From contig NZ_JASITD010000005.1 in NCBI RefSeq assembly GCF_030063445.1, positions 1 to 64,000 of the forward strand: a stretch of DNA of 64,000 nt. Reading direction: 5' to 3'. Of this stretch, positions 15,686-24,253 are shown one piece after another. The position numbers and the translations under genes were made by a program. This stretch comes from Hymenobacter sp. H14-R3. GTDB lineage: Bacteria > Bacteroidota > Bacteroidia > Cytophagales > Hymenobacteraceae. The first letter of the stretch is position 1; each line of letters opens with the position of its first letter. Below the pieces are notes generated by a model. The model searched no databases. It was not told where the DNA came from and worked only from the letters and a program-made list of their open reading frames with translations.

Positions 15686-16291
15686 TTACTTGCCAGCGGT
15701 TTGCTGCACCACTTCGGGCAGCACCCCGATGAGCGCATCGGCCTGGGCGCGGGTGAAGTTGCCCTGCACCTGCACCAATACAAACGAGCCGAGCGCGTCG
15801 GGCATAGTGCCGGTGGCGACCAACTCGCTCACCTGGTCGCCGTTGGCCTTCACCACGTAGGTGTAAGGGGCCGCGCCGGTGGCGTTGCTGGCTAGCGGGG
15901 TGTAGCGCTCGGCTTGCAGCAAGCCGCTTACTTCGCTGCTGAGGCCCTCGCGCACTAGGTTTTGGGCGCTGCCGCTGGTGGGTAAAAAGCTCATAACCCG
16001 CGCCGTGCGAATGCCGGTGATGGCATTGGTCAGGTCGTTGCCACCGAGCAGCTTACCCACCCGCACCAACGCCATGCGCTGGAGCAAATCGGCCGACCAC
16101 TCGGTGGTGCGAAAGCCCGAGCGGTCGCGGTACTTGGCAAAAAAAGCGGCCACCGTGCGGGCGGGTGTGCCGGGCCCGCTGGCCCGGCAGCTCCCCAACA
16201 GCACCACTACCAGCGCGAGGGCCAGCAGCTGCAACGAAAGGAAGCCACCCGCCGACCGGTGCCTGGTGGGGCTGGAAGCTAAAAAAGGCAT
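15686..16291 (-). CDS. DUF4252-family lipoprotein
   Basis: 201 residues. Residues 18-35 are hydrophobic and end in the lipobox LLGSC, so Cys35 is probably lipidated. The mature domain has the alternating helix/strand pattern of DUF4252 (FFAKYRDRSGFRTTEWSADL, then YVVKANGDQVSELV). DUF4252 proteins are common in Bacteroidota and have no settled role. The small gene at 16298-16540 ends six bases upstream, so the two are probably cotranscribed. Confidence 0.85.
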   Translation of the reverse strand: MPFLASSPTRHRSAGGFLSLQLLALALVVVLLGSCRASGPGTPARTVAAFFAKYRDRSGFRTTEWSADLLQRMALVRVGKLLGGNDLTNAITGIRTARVMSFLPTSGSAQNLVREGLSSEVSGLLQAERYTPLASNATGAAPYTYVVKANGDQVSELVATGTMPDALGSFVLVQVQGNFTRAQADALIGVLPEVVQQTAGK

Positions 16292-16297
16292 CGGTAC

Positions 16298-16540
16298 CTA
16301 GTTGTGGGTGCCGGCGTTGGAGCCTTCGCGCGAGGGGTCGATGTCGCCGCGGCGCTGGCCCTGGCTGTCGCGGGGGCCTTCGGCCTGCGTTATCTCCTCG
16401 TTTTCTTCGGTCGTGATGTACTCATTGGTAACGGGGCCGAGGCCGCCGTTTTTCTGGGCCAGGTCGGCTTCGGCTTGGGCAAACTTGAGGTTGAGCAGGG
16501 CGTCTTCGGTAGGGGCGGGGGTGGGCTTCTTGTCAGCCAT
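16298..16540 (-). CDS. Small acidic, probably disordered protein of unknown function
   Basis: 80 residues, MADKKPTPAPTEDALLNLKF at the start; a short helix (about 13-30) is followed by a polar tail rich in Glu, Gln, Gly and Arg. No membrane segment and no known domain. Supported as a gene by an ATG start, its size and its position six bases upstream of the DUF4252 gene on the same strand; it could still be spurious. Confidence 0.55.
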   Translation of the reverse strand: MADKKPTPAPTEDALLNLKFAQAEADLAQKNGGLGPVTNEYITTEENEEITQAEGPRDSQGQRRGDIDPSREGSNAGTHN

Positions 16541-16633
16541 AAGCGCTGAGCCGGGGGCCGGATGGTGAGTAGCCGCCGAGCTTCTAGCAGTAGTACGCGC
16601 CCGCTCGGCGTGGGGTTGGGGCGGGGGCGGGGC

Positions 16634-16641
16634 TATTTTTG
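16634..16641 (+). promoter_or_regulatory. Bacteroidota -7 promoter element TATTTTTG
   Basis: Matches TAnnTTTG and ends 27 bases before the NUDIX ATG at 16669. It supports that start over an upstream in-frame codon at 16639, which would lie inside the promoter. Confidence 0.65.
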
Positions 16642-16668
16642 CGAGTACTCCGCTCGCTTTTTTTGCTC

Positions 16669-17250
16669 ATGACGCCCACGCAGCCCCCCGCCGACCTCGA
16701 CGAAACCCATAATCCCTGGCAAACCATCAGCTCGGAGCCGAAGTACCAAAACCCCTGGATTCGGGTGCGCGAAGACCAGGTGCTCAACCCCCAGGGCGGG
16801 GCGGGCATCTACGGCGTGGTATCGATGAAGAACAAGGCCATTGGTATCGTTCCGCTTGATAGTGAGGGTAATACGTGGCTGGTGGGCCAGTACCGCTACA
16901 CGCTGAACGAATACTGCTGGGAAATTCCGATGGGTGGCGGCCCCGTGGGGCTCGACGTGCTGGAATCGGCCCAGCGCGAGCTGCGCGAGGAAACCGGCCT
17001 GCTCGCCGCCCGCTGGACGCGTATTGCCCGCCTGCATACTTCCAACTCCGTCACCGACGAAGAGGGCTTCGTGTTCCTGGCCGAAGGCCTGACCCAGGGC
17101 GACACCGAGCCCGAAGAAACCGAAGACCTGCGCCTCTGGAAACTGCCCCTCGCCCAAGCCATTGAGCTGGTAATGAGCAACCGCATCACCGACGCCATCA
17201 GCGTAGCCGGCCTGCTCAAGGCCGAGAAAGTGCTGGCCGGGCGGGAGTAA
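16669..17250 (+). CDS. NUDIX hydrolase, ADP-ribose pyrophosphatase-like
   Basis: 193 residues from ATG 16669. The Nudix helix RELREETGL lies at 103-111; eight residues before its Arg, where the box G-x5-E-x7-REUxEExGU has Glu, this protein has Leu, so only the second half of the box is canonical. The N-terminal part (NPWIRVREDQVLNP ... YGVVSMKNKAIGI) matches the ADP-sugar pyrophosphatase group. Likely hydrolyses an ADP-linked sugar or related nucleotide with Mg2+. Followed by plsC on the same strand after about 100 bases with an inverted repeat. Confidence 0.88.
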   Translation: MTPTQPPADLDETHNPWQTISSEPKYQNPWIRVREDQVLNPQGGAGIYGVVSMKNKAIGIVPLDSEGNTWLVGQYRYTLNEYCWEIPMGGGPVGLDVLESAQRELREETGLLAARWTRIARLHTSNSVTDEEGFVFLAEGLTQGDTEPEETEDLRLWKLPLAQAIELVMSNRITDAISVAGLLKAEKVLAGRE

Positions 17251-17331
17251 TGGGCAATGAGTAATGGGCAACAGGTACTTGCCCTTTATAAGGTGCGCTA
17301 CTGCCCAGTACAAATTACCCATTGCCCGGTT
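17250..17331. repeat. Inverted repeat of the ATGGGCAATGAGTAA type
   Basis: GGGCAATGAGTAATGGGCAA on the left faces ATTACCCATTGCCC on the right. Similar arms flank the gaps at 18134-18221 and around the 24199 hairpin, in each case just before a start codon. Confidence 0.6.
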
Positions 17332-17336
17332 TACTG

Positions 17337-17344
17337 TAAATTTG
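17337..17344 (+). promoter_or_regulatory. Bacteroidota -7 promoter element TAAATTTG next to the plsC start
   Basis: TAAATTTG matches TAnnTTTG and ends five bases before ATG 17350. If used, transcription would begin at or very near the A of the start codon, giving a leaderless mRNA. Confidence 0.5.
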
Positions 17345-17349
17345 CTACT

Positions 17350-18123
17350 ATGCCTGCATTTCTGCGCTACATTGGTCACCGGCTGTACACTACCTGGGCT
17401 ACGTTCTGGTTTGTGCTGCCTTTTTTCGTGACCTACCCGTTGATGCTGGTGCTGGTGCGCCGGCCCGAATGGCGGCCCTACCTGCACAGCCTCAACCGCA
17501 ACTGGGCCAAGTTTTCCATTTTGATGTGGGGTGTGCCGCTTGACATTGTGCGCGAAAACACCCGGCCCGTGCCCCAGCCCTGCATTTATGTGGCCAACCA
17601 CGGCTCGTATATTGACATTCTGGTGCTGTTTTACACCATTCCGGGTTTCCTCAATATGATGGGCAAAGACGCACTGGTGAAGTTTCCGCTGTGGGGGCCC
17701 CTTTTCGGCAAAACGTACATTCCCGTGAACCGCCGCAGCGTGGTGAGCCGGGGCCGCGCCTTCGCCCTGGCCAAGCAGGGCCTGCTGGAAGGCCGCCCGC
17801 TGGCCTTGTTCCCAGAAGGTACCATTGGCCCCAAGCCCGGCGAGGAGCTCCAGCCCTTCCTGGACGGCGCGTTTCAGCTGGCCATTGCCACCGGCGTGCC
17901 CATTGTGCCGGTAAGTATGCCCCTCAACCACAAGTTTATGCCCTCGGTGGCGGGCCTGCGCGTGCGCCACGCGGCGCTGCGCGTTGTTTTCCACGAAGCC
18001 ATCGAAACCAAGGGCCTCACCCAGGCCGACGTGCCCGCCCTCAAGGCCCAGGCCATGGCCCAAATCGCCGACGACTTTGTGCCCGAAGGCCGCGGCATTC
18101 CTGGCCCCAGCACCTGGCGCTGA
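17350..18123 (+). CDS. plsC: 1-acyl-sn-glycerol-3-phosphate acyltransferase
   Basis: 257 residues from ATG 17350; the frame upstream to 17257 runs through an inverted repeat and is rejected. One or two N-terminal membrane helices (residues 13-37). Acyltransferase block I NHGSYID at 83-89 (NHx4D), block III FPEGTIG around 160, and the VPIVPVSMP block IV. It adds the second acyl chain to lysophosphatidic acid, making phosphatidic acid at the inner membrane. Other PlsC-like acyltransferases exist in such genomes, so the exact acceptor is inferred. Confidence 0.9.
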   Translation: MPAFLRYIGHRLYTTWATFWFVLPFFVTYPLMLVLVRRPEWRPYLHSLNRNWAKFSILMWGVPLDIVRENTRPVPQPCIYVANHGSYIDILVLFYTIPGFLNMMGKDALVKFPLWGPLFGKTYIPVNRRSVVSRGRAFALAKQGLLEGRPLALFPEGTIGPKPGEELQPFLDGAFQLAIATGVPIVPVSMPLNHKFMPSVAGLRVRHAALRVVFHEAIETKGLTQADVPALKAQAMAQIADDFVPEGRGIPGPSTWR

Positions 18124-18133
18124 ACGTAAAGTG

Positions 18134-18221
18134 TGAGTGAGTAAATGAGTAAATTCTCTTTGCCATCTCTCATTCTTTACCCCAGTGCACCTTACTCAGC
18201 TACTCAATTACTCATTTACCG
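18134..18221. repeat. Inverted repeat of the GTAAATGAGTAA type
   Basis: GAGTAAATGAGTAAA on the left and CAATTACTCATTTAC on the right pair; the right arm ends two bases before the gatC ATG. Same type as at 17250 and 24180-24327. Confidence 0.65.
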
Positions 18222-18223
18222 AC

Positions 18224-18505
18224 ATGAATACCGAAACGCTACGCGGCCTGGCCCACCTGGCCCGCCTCGAATTTGACCCCGCCCACGAGGGCCAGATGCT
18301 CACCGACCTCAATAAGATTCTGGATTGGGTGGCACAGCTCGAAAAAGTAGATACCGAAGGCGTGCAGCCCTTGGTGCATTTATCGCACGAAATCAACGTG
18401 TTGCGCGATGATGTGGCCAGCAACAGCATCAGCCACCAGGATGGCCTGCGCAACGCCCCGCGTAAGGACTCCGACTATTTTCGGGTGCCCAAGGTGCTCG
18501 ATTAG
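18224..18505 (+). CDS. gatC: Asp-tRNA(Asn)/Glu-tRNA(Gln) amidotransferase subunit C
   Basis: 93 residues from ATG 18224 (MNTETLRGLAHLARLEF); an ATG-like start further up would include the inverted repeat. The family marks are the N-terminal LAHLARLEF helix, the DLNKILDWVAQLEKVDT segment and the C-terminal LRDD ... RNAPRKDSDYFRVPKVLD tail. GatC stabilises the GatA-GatB enzyme that amidates mischarged tRNAs. gatA and gatB are not in the window, as is common. Confidence 0.93.
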   Translation: MNTETLRGLAHLARLEFDPAHEGQMLTDLNKILDWVAQLEKVDTEGVQPLVHLSHEINVLRDDVASNSISHQDGLRNAPRKDSDYFRVPKVLD

Positions 18506-18554
18506 CAACGCAGCTAATTCAGCACAGCACACAATAGCCCAGCTTATAACAAAC

Positions 18555-18663
18555 CAGCACGTCATGCTGAGCCTGCCGAAGCATCTCGCGTGTAGCAGTA
18601 ATCTCCATCGTTGAAGTTACTACCTCGCGCGAGATGATTCGGCAGGCTCAGCATGACGTGCTG
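18555..18663. repeat. Intergenic inverted repeat (family 1), near-perfect
   Basis: The arms start CAGCACGTCATGCTGAGCCT and pair over 36 bases with a single mismatch; the loop is about 37 bases. Inner part GAAGCATCTCGCG / CGCGAGATGATTC. It lies between gatC and the TPR membrane protein. Confidence 0.9.
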
Positions 18664-18705
18664 TTTTGATAATTAGCTTGTTAATACCCCCTTTCCCCGA
18701 CTTCC

Positions 18706-21462
18706 TTGCCTGATTTCACCCACCTGCGCCGCCAGCTCGGGCTGCCCCTGCTGCTGGCGCTGCTGGCCCTGGCCGGGGCAGTGTACTACTACTTTGCGGG
18801 CGAAAGCGCCGTGCTGCCCGTGCAGCTGGTGCCCCACCTGGCCCCGGTGCCCCTCACCCTCGACTCGGTGGCGGTGGGGCCCGTGCGGCTGCCGCTGCCC
18901 GTGAGCGGCTTCATCACCACGCTCACCCACGATGTGGGCGGGCCCTACACCCAGCCGCTGGCCGCCGCGCTGTGGCTGAGCGTGTTGGCCCTGGCGCTGG
19001 CCGGCTGGCTGGCGGTGGTGAGCATGCTGCGCCGGCCGGCTTTTCTGGCGGGTATGGTGCCAGTTATTTTCCTGCTACTGGCGTTGAACGCCGATGCGCT
19101 GGGCATATTTTCGGACAGCCGGCAATACTTTCTCTACTTGAGCCTGGGCGGGCTGGGCGCGGCGGCGCTGGGCCTGCAAGCCTTTGGCGAGCGGGTGCGG
19201 GTGGTGTGGCGCGTGGTGATTTTTGGGGCGCTGGTGGCCGCGCTGGTGGCCCTTATCGTGGGCAGAACCAAACTGCCGCTGGCCGAAACGGTGCTGCACC
19301 TGGCGGCCTACGCCACGCCGGCCAGCGCCCTGCTGGTAGTCTTGCTGGTGCTGTGGGTGGGCCTCGAAAACGTGCGCGCCCTGCTCTGGTTCAACACCCA
19401 GGCCGAGCGGCCCGAAGGCCGGTTTGGCCTGCTGCCCTTCGTGGTGGCCAGCCTGCTCTATGTGGGCGCGCTGGGCTGGTATTGGTGGAATAACGACACG
19501 ATGGCCCTGGCCGGCGGCCTGCACCTCGACCCGCTGGTGTTGCTGCTGCCCGCCGTGGTGGCAAGCGGCCTGGGCCTGCGTCAGCGCGAGCCTACCTACG
19601 CCGGCTGGCTGCCCTTCGTGGCGGCCCGGCCGCTGTACTGGCTGCTGGTGGCGGCGGCTTCGGCGGCCCTGGGCTACGCCCTGGCCACGGCCAATGCGCC
19701 GCTGCTGGCGGCAGCGCGCAGCTTTAGCGCGCGGGCGCTGGGGCTGTTTGGCGCGGCGTTTTTCCTATACGTGCTCATCAATTTTGGGGGGCTGTTGCAG
19801 CAGCGGTTGCGGGTATACCGGGTGGTGTTTGAGCCGCGCCGGCTGCCATTCTACACCGTATATATCATGGCGCTGGCCACGCTGCTGCTGATTGAGCTGC
19901 GCAGCGGCTGGCCCCTGGCTACCCTGGTGCAGGCCGGCCAGTACAACCAGCTCGGCGACCTGGCCCGCCAGCAAAGCGAGGCCCGCCCCGACGACCTGCC
20001 GCTGGCCCTGCTGGCCGAGCGCTACTACGCCGAAAGCGGCGACGTGCTGGCCCGCTTCAACCGCACGGCGCAGCTGGGCCGGGCGGCGCTCTACCGCTTT
20101 CGCGGCCAGCGCCAAAACGAGTTGAACGCCCTGCGCCGCGCCCTGCTGCGCCAGCCCGACGAAAAAATCAGCCTGCGCCTCAACGCCCTGCTCACCGAGC
20201 CGGCCGACTTCCTCGATGCGCTGGAGGTGCTACGCCAGGCCCGCCGCGCCGCGCCCCGCAGCCTGGCGCTCACCTCCGATTTGGCCCAGTTGTTCACCCG
20301 CTCGGCGCTCACCGATTCGGTGGCCATCTACCTCGACAAAACCGAGCGGCTGAAACCCAACAGCTACGTGAGCCGCACTAATCAGCTGGGCTTTTTGCTG
20401 AGCCAGAACCTGTACTCAGCCGCCCAAAAGCTGGCCACCGCTGCCCCGCCCCCCGCCACCGAGCCCGCCCTGCTGGCCAACCAGGAGCTGTTGCAGCTGC
20501 TCATGGCCGCGCCCGCAACTCCCCCGGCCCCCATTGCGGATGCCGACCTCGATGCCGCCGCCTTTGCCCACGCCTACCAGGCGGCGCTGCTCACTGCCCG
20601 GGCGGCGCAGCCCGGCCCGGCCCGGCACCAGGTAACCGTGCTGGCCAAGCTGGCCGAGCGCCCCGCCAACGCGCCGTACTACGAGCAGCTGCTATTCCTG
20701 CAAGCGCTGCTGCGCCACGCCGCCGGCCAGGAGCTGGCCGCCCGCCAAACGCTGGCCCCGCTCACGGTGGGCACCACGGCCGCGGCGGGCTACTACCAAT
20801 ATGTGCTGGGAATGTGGCAATTGCAGCAGCAGCAGTATGCTACGGCGGCCACGCAGCTGGCACAGGCGCAAGCCCTCGGCGCTACCGATGCCCGCCTGCC
20901 GCGCGCCTGGGCGCTGGTCCTGGCCGGCCAAACCGACTCGGCCCAGACCGCCTACCACCGACTGGCGGCCGATACCACCCAGCGGGCCGCCGTGGTCGCG
21001 CTGGGCCGGGTATTGCAAAGAGCTGATTTAAAGAATGTTAACTCAAAAATAATACTGGCCGGCAGCCAGGAACTGGCCAGTGCTCAGCGAGCCGCCAGTA
21101 GCGGGCAGCTGCCCGAAGCCACCCACCGCTACCAGGCGCTGGTGCAGCAAGCGCCCTTCAACGAGGCGGCCGTGCTGGCGGCGGCGCGCTTCTTCACGCA
21201 GCAAAAAGCCTACACCGACGCCTACGACACGCTCAACAAGGGCTTGGCCGAAAACCCCACTTCGGCCGCGCTGTTGCAAGCCTACGCGCTGGCCGCCGCC
21301 GATGCCGGCCTGGCCGACCTCGGCCAGTCGGCGCTCGACCAGCTGCGGCCGCGCCTCGGGGCCGCGCAGTACGCTACCTTGCTGGCGCAATTTGCCCAGC
21401 GCCGGGCGGCCCACGCGGCCGCCTCGGCGGCGTTCGACCAGCCCCCGGTACCTGCCCGCTAA
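18706..21462 (+). CDS. Large polytopic membrane protein with C-terminal TPR-like repeats
   Basis: 918 residues. The start must be TTG at 18706: an in-frame TAA lies at 18682 and the first internal ATG is about residue 107. Residues 1-400 hold roughly ten hydrophobic helices (for example LPLLLALLALAGAVYYYF and LALALAGWLAVVSML); 400-918 are Ala/Leu-rich helical repeats (LLAERYYAESGD, ALLQAYALAAADAGLADLG) of TPR type. No catalytic motif is visible. The ABC ATPase starts 15 bases after the stop, so the two are cotranscribed and may cooperate. Substrate unknown. Confidence 0.8.
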   Translation: MPDFTHLRRQLGLPLLLALLALAGAVYYYFAGESAVLPVQLVPHLAPVPLTLDSVAVGPVRLPLPVSGFITTLTHDVGGPYTQPLAAALWLSVLALALAGWLAVVSMLRRPAFLAGMVPVIFLLLALNADALGIFSDSRQYFLYLSLGGLGAAALGLQAFGERVRVVWRVVIFGALVAALVALIVGRTKLPLAETVLHLAAYATPASALLVVLLVLWVGLENVRALLWFNTQAERPEGRFGLLPFVVASLLYVGALGWYWWNNDTMALAGGLHLDPLVLLLPAVVASGLGLRQREPTYAGWLPFVAARPLYWLLVAAASAALGYALATANAPLLAAARSFSARALGLFGAAFFLYVLINFGGLLQQRLRVYRVVFEPRRLPFYTVYIMALATLLLIELRSGWPLATLVQAGQYNQLGDLARQQSEARPDDLPLALLAERYYAESGDVLARFNRTAQLGRAALYRFRGQRQNELNALRRALLRQPDEKISLRLNALLTEPADFLDALEVLRQARRAAPRSLALTSDLAQLFTRSALTDSVAIYLDKTERLKPNSYVSRTNQLGFLLSQNLYSAAQKLATAAPPPATEPALLANQELLQLLMAAPATPPAPIADADLDAAAFAHAYQAALLTARAAQPGPARHQVTVLAKLAERPANAPYYEQLLFLQALLRHAAGQELAARQTLAPLTVGTTAAAGYYQYVLGMWQLQQQQYATAATQLAQAQALGATDARLPRAWALVLAGQTDSAQTAYHRLAADTTQRAAVVALGRVLQRADLKNVNSKIILAGSQELASAQRAASSGQLPEATHRYQALVQQAPFNEAAVLAAARFFTQQKAYTDAYDTLNKGLAENPTSAALLQAYALAAADAGLADLGQSALDQLRPRLGAAQYATLLAQFAQRRAAHAAASAAFDQPPVPAR

Positions 21463-21477
21463 CATTTCTCCCTTGCT

Positions 21478-22218
21478 ATGACTCCTGCCATCCTTACGCC
21501 CTTCGTAATTCAGACCACCAACATCGCCAAGGAATACGTGATGGGCACCGAGCACATTCACGCGTTGCGCTCGGTGAGTATTGATATCAAACGGGGTGAT
21601 TACGTGGCGTTTATGGGGCCGTCGGGCTCGGGCAAGAGTACGCTCATGAATATTGTGGGCTGCCTCGATACGCCCACCCAGGGCCAGTACATCCTCAACG
21701 GCCAGGATGTGAGCCGCATGAGCGACAACCAGCTGGCCGAGGTGCGCAACAAGGAAATAGGCTTCGTTTTCCAAACCTTTAACCTGTTGCCGCGCTCCAC
21801 TTCGCTCGAAAATGTGGCCCTGCCGCTCATCTACGCGGGCCTGGGCAAGCGCGAGCGCAACGAGCGCGCCCTCGAAGCCCTGCGCTCGGTGGGCCTGGCC
21901 GACCGCGCCGGCCACCGCCCCAACGAGCTCAGCGGCGGCCAGCGCCAGCGCGTAGCCATCGCCCGTGCCCTCGTCAACAGCCCCAGCGTGCTACTGGCCG
22001 ACGAACCCACCGGCGCCCTCGACTCCAAAACCAGCTACGAGATAATGGGCTTATTTGAAGCACTTTACGCCAAAGGTAACACCATCATTATGGTGACGCA
22101 CGAGGAGGATATTGCGCACTACGCCCACCGCATTGTGCGCCTGCGCGACGGCCTTATCGAAACCGATGAGGTAAACCACAACATCGCCAGCCCAGCCATC
22201 AACTCGCTCAGCAGCTAA
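21478..22218 (+). CDS. ABC transporter ATP-binding protein, MacB/LolD type
   Basis: 246 residues. Walker [10 protein letters not shown] (about 50-58), Q-loop FQTFNLLPR, signature [15 protein letters not shown], Walker [13 protein letters not shown] and switch His in MVTHEE. The spacing and the GxALD Walker B extension are those of the MacB/LolD/FtsE branch, which drives mechanotransmission rather than classic import. No FtsX/MacB-type permease follows; the preceding TPR membrane protein is the only candidate partner. No terminator is evident after it; the next 270 bases hold a half repeat. Confidence 0.9.
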   Translation: MTPAILTPFVIQTTNIAKEYVMGTEHIHALRSVSIDIKRGDYVAFMGPSGSGKSTLMNIVGCLDTPTQGQYILNGQDVSRMSDNQLAEVRNKEIGFVFQTFNLLPRSTSLENVALPLIYAGLGKRERNERALEALRSVGLADRAGHRPNELSGGQRQRVAIARALVNSPSVLLADEPTGALDSKTSYEIMGLFEALYAKGNTIIMVTHEEDIAHYAHRIVRLRDGLIETDEVNHNIASPAINSLSS

Positions 22219-22337
22219 GTAGCTGGTTAATGGCTATTGGCCTTCCTGTTAAATTCCGATGGTTATTAAATTATTGACGGTCAGTATTTTATCGGTAAGT
22301 TAAATCATCCCACGCACCGCAGCAGTTATACCAGTGC

Positions 22338-22401
22338 AATGATGCGAGCGAAGCGAGCGAGATGCTTCCCTGCGTGGACGCCAGATAAGCACGACGTTCT
22401 A
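22338..22401. repeat. Half copy of a family 1 inverted repeat
   Basis: GAGATGCTTCCCTGCGTGGA and following bases match the right arm of the repeat at 15537-15647, but no left arm is present. An extra GCGAGCGAAGCGAGCGAG tandem is included. The rest of the gap (22402-22490) contains a tandem AATCCGTTAAATCCGTTT just before the next gene and no recognisable riboswitch. Confidence 0.75.
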
Positions 22402-22490
22402 AAAGCATCCCAACGCAGAAAAACCGCCCCACAGCCAGGGGCGTAGTTCCGTATCTGTGAAATCCGTTAAATCCGTTTGAATCTGCGGTT

Positions 22491-23051
22491 ATGAAAGTAT
22501 ACACCAAAACCGGCGACAAAGGCCTCACCTCCCTGATAGGCGGCACGCGCGTCCCCAAATCGAGCCTGCGCATCGACTGCTACGGCACCGTAGATGAGCT
22601 CAACTCCTACATTGGCCTGCTACGCGACCAGGACGTGAACGCCCCGCGCCGCGACCTACTCAAGGAAATCCAGGACCGGCTGTTCACCGTCGGCTCGCAC
22701 TTGGCCACCGACCCCGATAAAGACCCGCGCCAGCGCCTGCCCGACCTGCACCCCGAAGACGTAACCCTGCTCGAAACCGAGATGGACCGCATGGACCAGG
22801 TGCTCACGCCGCTGCGCGAGTTTGTGCTGCCCGGCGGGCATCAGGCCGTATCGTTTGCGCACGTGGCGCGCTGCGTATGCCGCCGCGCCGAGCGCCTGGT
22901 TATTCAACTAGGGGAGGCGTCGCCGGTCGAAGACTTGGTGGTGATGTACCTCAACCGGCTGTCCGACTACCTCTTTGTACTGAGCCGGGCCATGGCCCAC
23001 GACCTGGGCGTGGCCGAGGTAACCTGGAAGCCCCGCGTTGCGCGCAGCTAG
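22491..23051 (+). CDS. Cob(I)alamin adenosyltransferase, PduO type
   Basis: 186 residues. It opens with MKVYTKTGDKGLTSLIGG, the ATP-binding start of PduO-type enzymes, and has YGTVDELNSYIGLLR, the arginine-rich ARCVCRRAER helix and the C-terminal NRLSDYLFVLSRA, all conserved in this family. It transfers the adenosyl group of ATP to cob(I)alamin or its precursor to make coenzyme B12. Cytoplasmic trimer. No B12 riboswitch is visible upstream and no other cobalamin gene is adjacent. Confidence 0.95.
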   Translation: MKVYTKTGDKGLTSLIGGTRVPKSSLRIDCYGTVDELNSYIGLLRDQDVNAPRRDLLKEIQDRLFTVGSHLATDPDKDPRQRLPDLHPEDVTLLETEMDRMDQVLTPLREFVLPGGHQAVSFAHVARCVCRRAERLVIQLGEASPVEDLVVMYLNRLSDYLFVLSRAMAHDLGVAEVTWKPRVARS

Positions 23052-23059
23052 TACCTTTG
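23052..23059 (+). promoter_or_regulatory. Bacteroidota -7 promoter element TACCTTTG
   Basis: Matches TAnnTTTG, starts directly after the adenosyltransferase stop and precedes ATG 23114 by 54 bases, implying a separate promoter for ilvE. Confidence 0.6.
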
Positions 23060-23113
23060 AGCCGGCAGTTTTTGTAAGAGAACCAGCCCCAAACGTTTTC
23101 AGTAACCCTACCT

Positions 23114-24181
23114 ATGCTAGATACCCTCGCCCTCGACGTGCAGCCCACCTCCGCGTCTCGCCTTGCCCAACTCGACCCCGCCAACATGGATTTTGGCAAG
23201 CTCTTCGCCGACCACATGCTGGCCGTCGAGTTTACGGGTGGCGAGTGGCAGCCGTCGCGCATCGTGCCCTACGGCCCGCTGGCCGTGAGCCCCGCCAACT
23301 CGGCACTGCACTACGGCCAGGCCATTTTTGAGGGTATGAAAGCCTACCGCCAGACCAACGGCCAGGTGGCCATGTTTCGGCCCCTCGACAACTGGCAGCG
23401 CTTCAATGCCTCGGCCGAGCGCATGGCCATGCCCACCGTGCCCCAGGATGTGTTTATGCACGGCCTGCGCGAGCTCGTGAAGCTCGACGATGCGTGGGTG
23501 CCCCAGGCCATTGGTACGGCGCTCTACCTGCGGCCCTTCATGTTTGCCACCGACGGCTTTTTGGGCGTGCGGCCGTCCGAAACTTACCATTTTGGCGTCA
23601 TCACCTGCCCGGTAGGGGTGTACTACACCAAGCCCCTGCGCGTGCGCTTCGAGCAGAAGTACGTGCGCGCTGCCCCCGGCGGGGCCGGCTACGCCAAAAA
23701 CGCGGGCAACTACGGCGCAGCCATGCTGCCCAGCCGCATTGCCCAGCAGGAAGGCTACAACCAGCTCATCTGGACCGATGCCTCGGCCCACCAGTTCGTG
23801 GAAGAGTCGGGTACGATGAACATTATCTTTATTATTGACAATAAAATAGTTACGCCCGCTATTTCTACTTCTATCCTCGACGGCATCACGCGCCGCTCGG
23901 TGCTGCAACTGGCCCGCGACTGGGGACTGACCGTAGAAGAGCGCCAGGTATCGAGCCTGGAAGTGCTCGACGCCCTGGCCGCCGGCCGCCTCCAGGAGGC
24001 CTTTGGGGTAGGCACGGCTGCCACCATTGCGCCCATCGCCACCATCGGCTTCGAGGGCCAGGACCACGACCTGCCCGCCGTAGCCGACAACGCGTTCTCG
24101 CGCCGCGCCAGTGCCGCGCTCGATGCCATTCGCACCGGCCAGGCCCCCGACCCGCACAACTGGATGGTAGCGGTAAGCTAG
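23114..24181 (+). CDS. ilvE: Branched-chain amino-acid aminotransferase
   Basis: 355 residues, the length of the long IlvE form. The PLP lysine is Lys195 in GYAKNAGNYG; further class IV marks are HYGQAIFEGMKAYR (66-79), EESGTMNIIFI and GTAATIAPI near the cofactor phosphate. It interconverts Leu, Ile and Val with their 2-oxo acids using glutamate. Own promoter; followed by a very strong hairpin terminator. Confidence 0.95.
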   Translation: MLDTLALDVQPTSASRLAQLDPANMDFGKLFADHMLAVEFTGGEWQPSRIVPYGPLAVSPANSALHYGQAIFEGMKAYRQTNGQVAMFRPLDNWQRFNASAERMAMPTVPQDVFMHGLRELVKLDDAWVPQAIGTALYLRPFMFATDGFLGVRPSETYHFGVITCPVGVYYTKPLRVRFEQKYVRAAPGGAGYAKNAGNYGAAMLPSRIAQQEGYNQLIWTDASAHQFVEESGTMNIIFIIDNKIVTPAISTSILDGITRRSVLQLARDWGLTVEERQVSSLEVLDALAAGRLQEAFGVGTAATIAPIATIGFEGQDHDLPAVADNAFSRRASAALDAIRTGQAPDPHNWMVAVS

Positions 24182-24198
24182 TAAATGAGTAAGTGAGG

Positions 24199-24253
24199 AA
24201 AAAGGCGATGGCCTTTGCTGCGTATACTACGCAGCAAAGGCCATCGCCTTTTT
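24199..24253. terminator. Perfect 26-bp hairpin terminator after ilvE
   Basis: AAAAAGGCGATGGCCTTTGC begins a 26-base arm that is repeated exactly as its reverse complement after a 3-base loop (TAC); the A and T runs at the ends make it usable in both directions. It is framed by GTAAATGAGTAAGTGAG and TTACTCACTTACCCATTTAC arms reaching the prfB start. Confidence 0.9.

Noticed and set aside
17257..17349. Upstream start for plsC
   Set aside because: It would translate an inverted repeat and the promoter element at 17337; PlsC homology begins at the Met at 17350.
16633..18063. Long minus-strand frame opposite NUDIX and plsC
   Set aside because: Antisense shadow in GC-rich DNA; both plus-strand genes have recognised catalytic motifs.
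22219..22490. Cobalamin riboswitch before the adenosyltransferase
   Set aside because: No B12-box-like sequence or suitable multi-stem layout; the gap is a half repeat plus a short AATCCGTT tandem.
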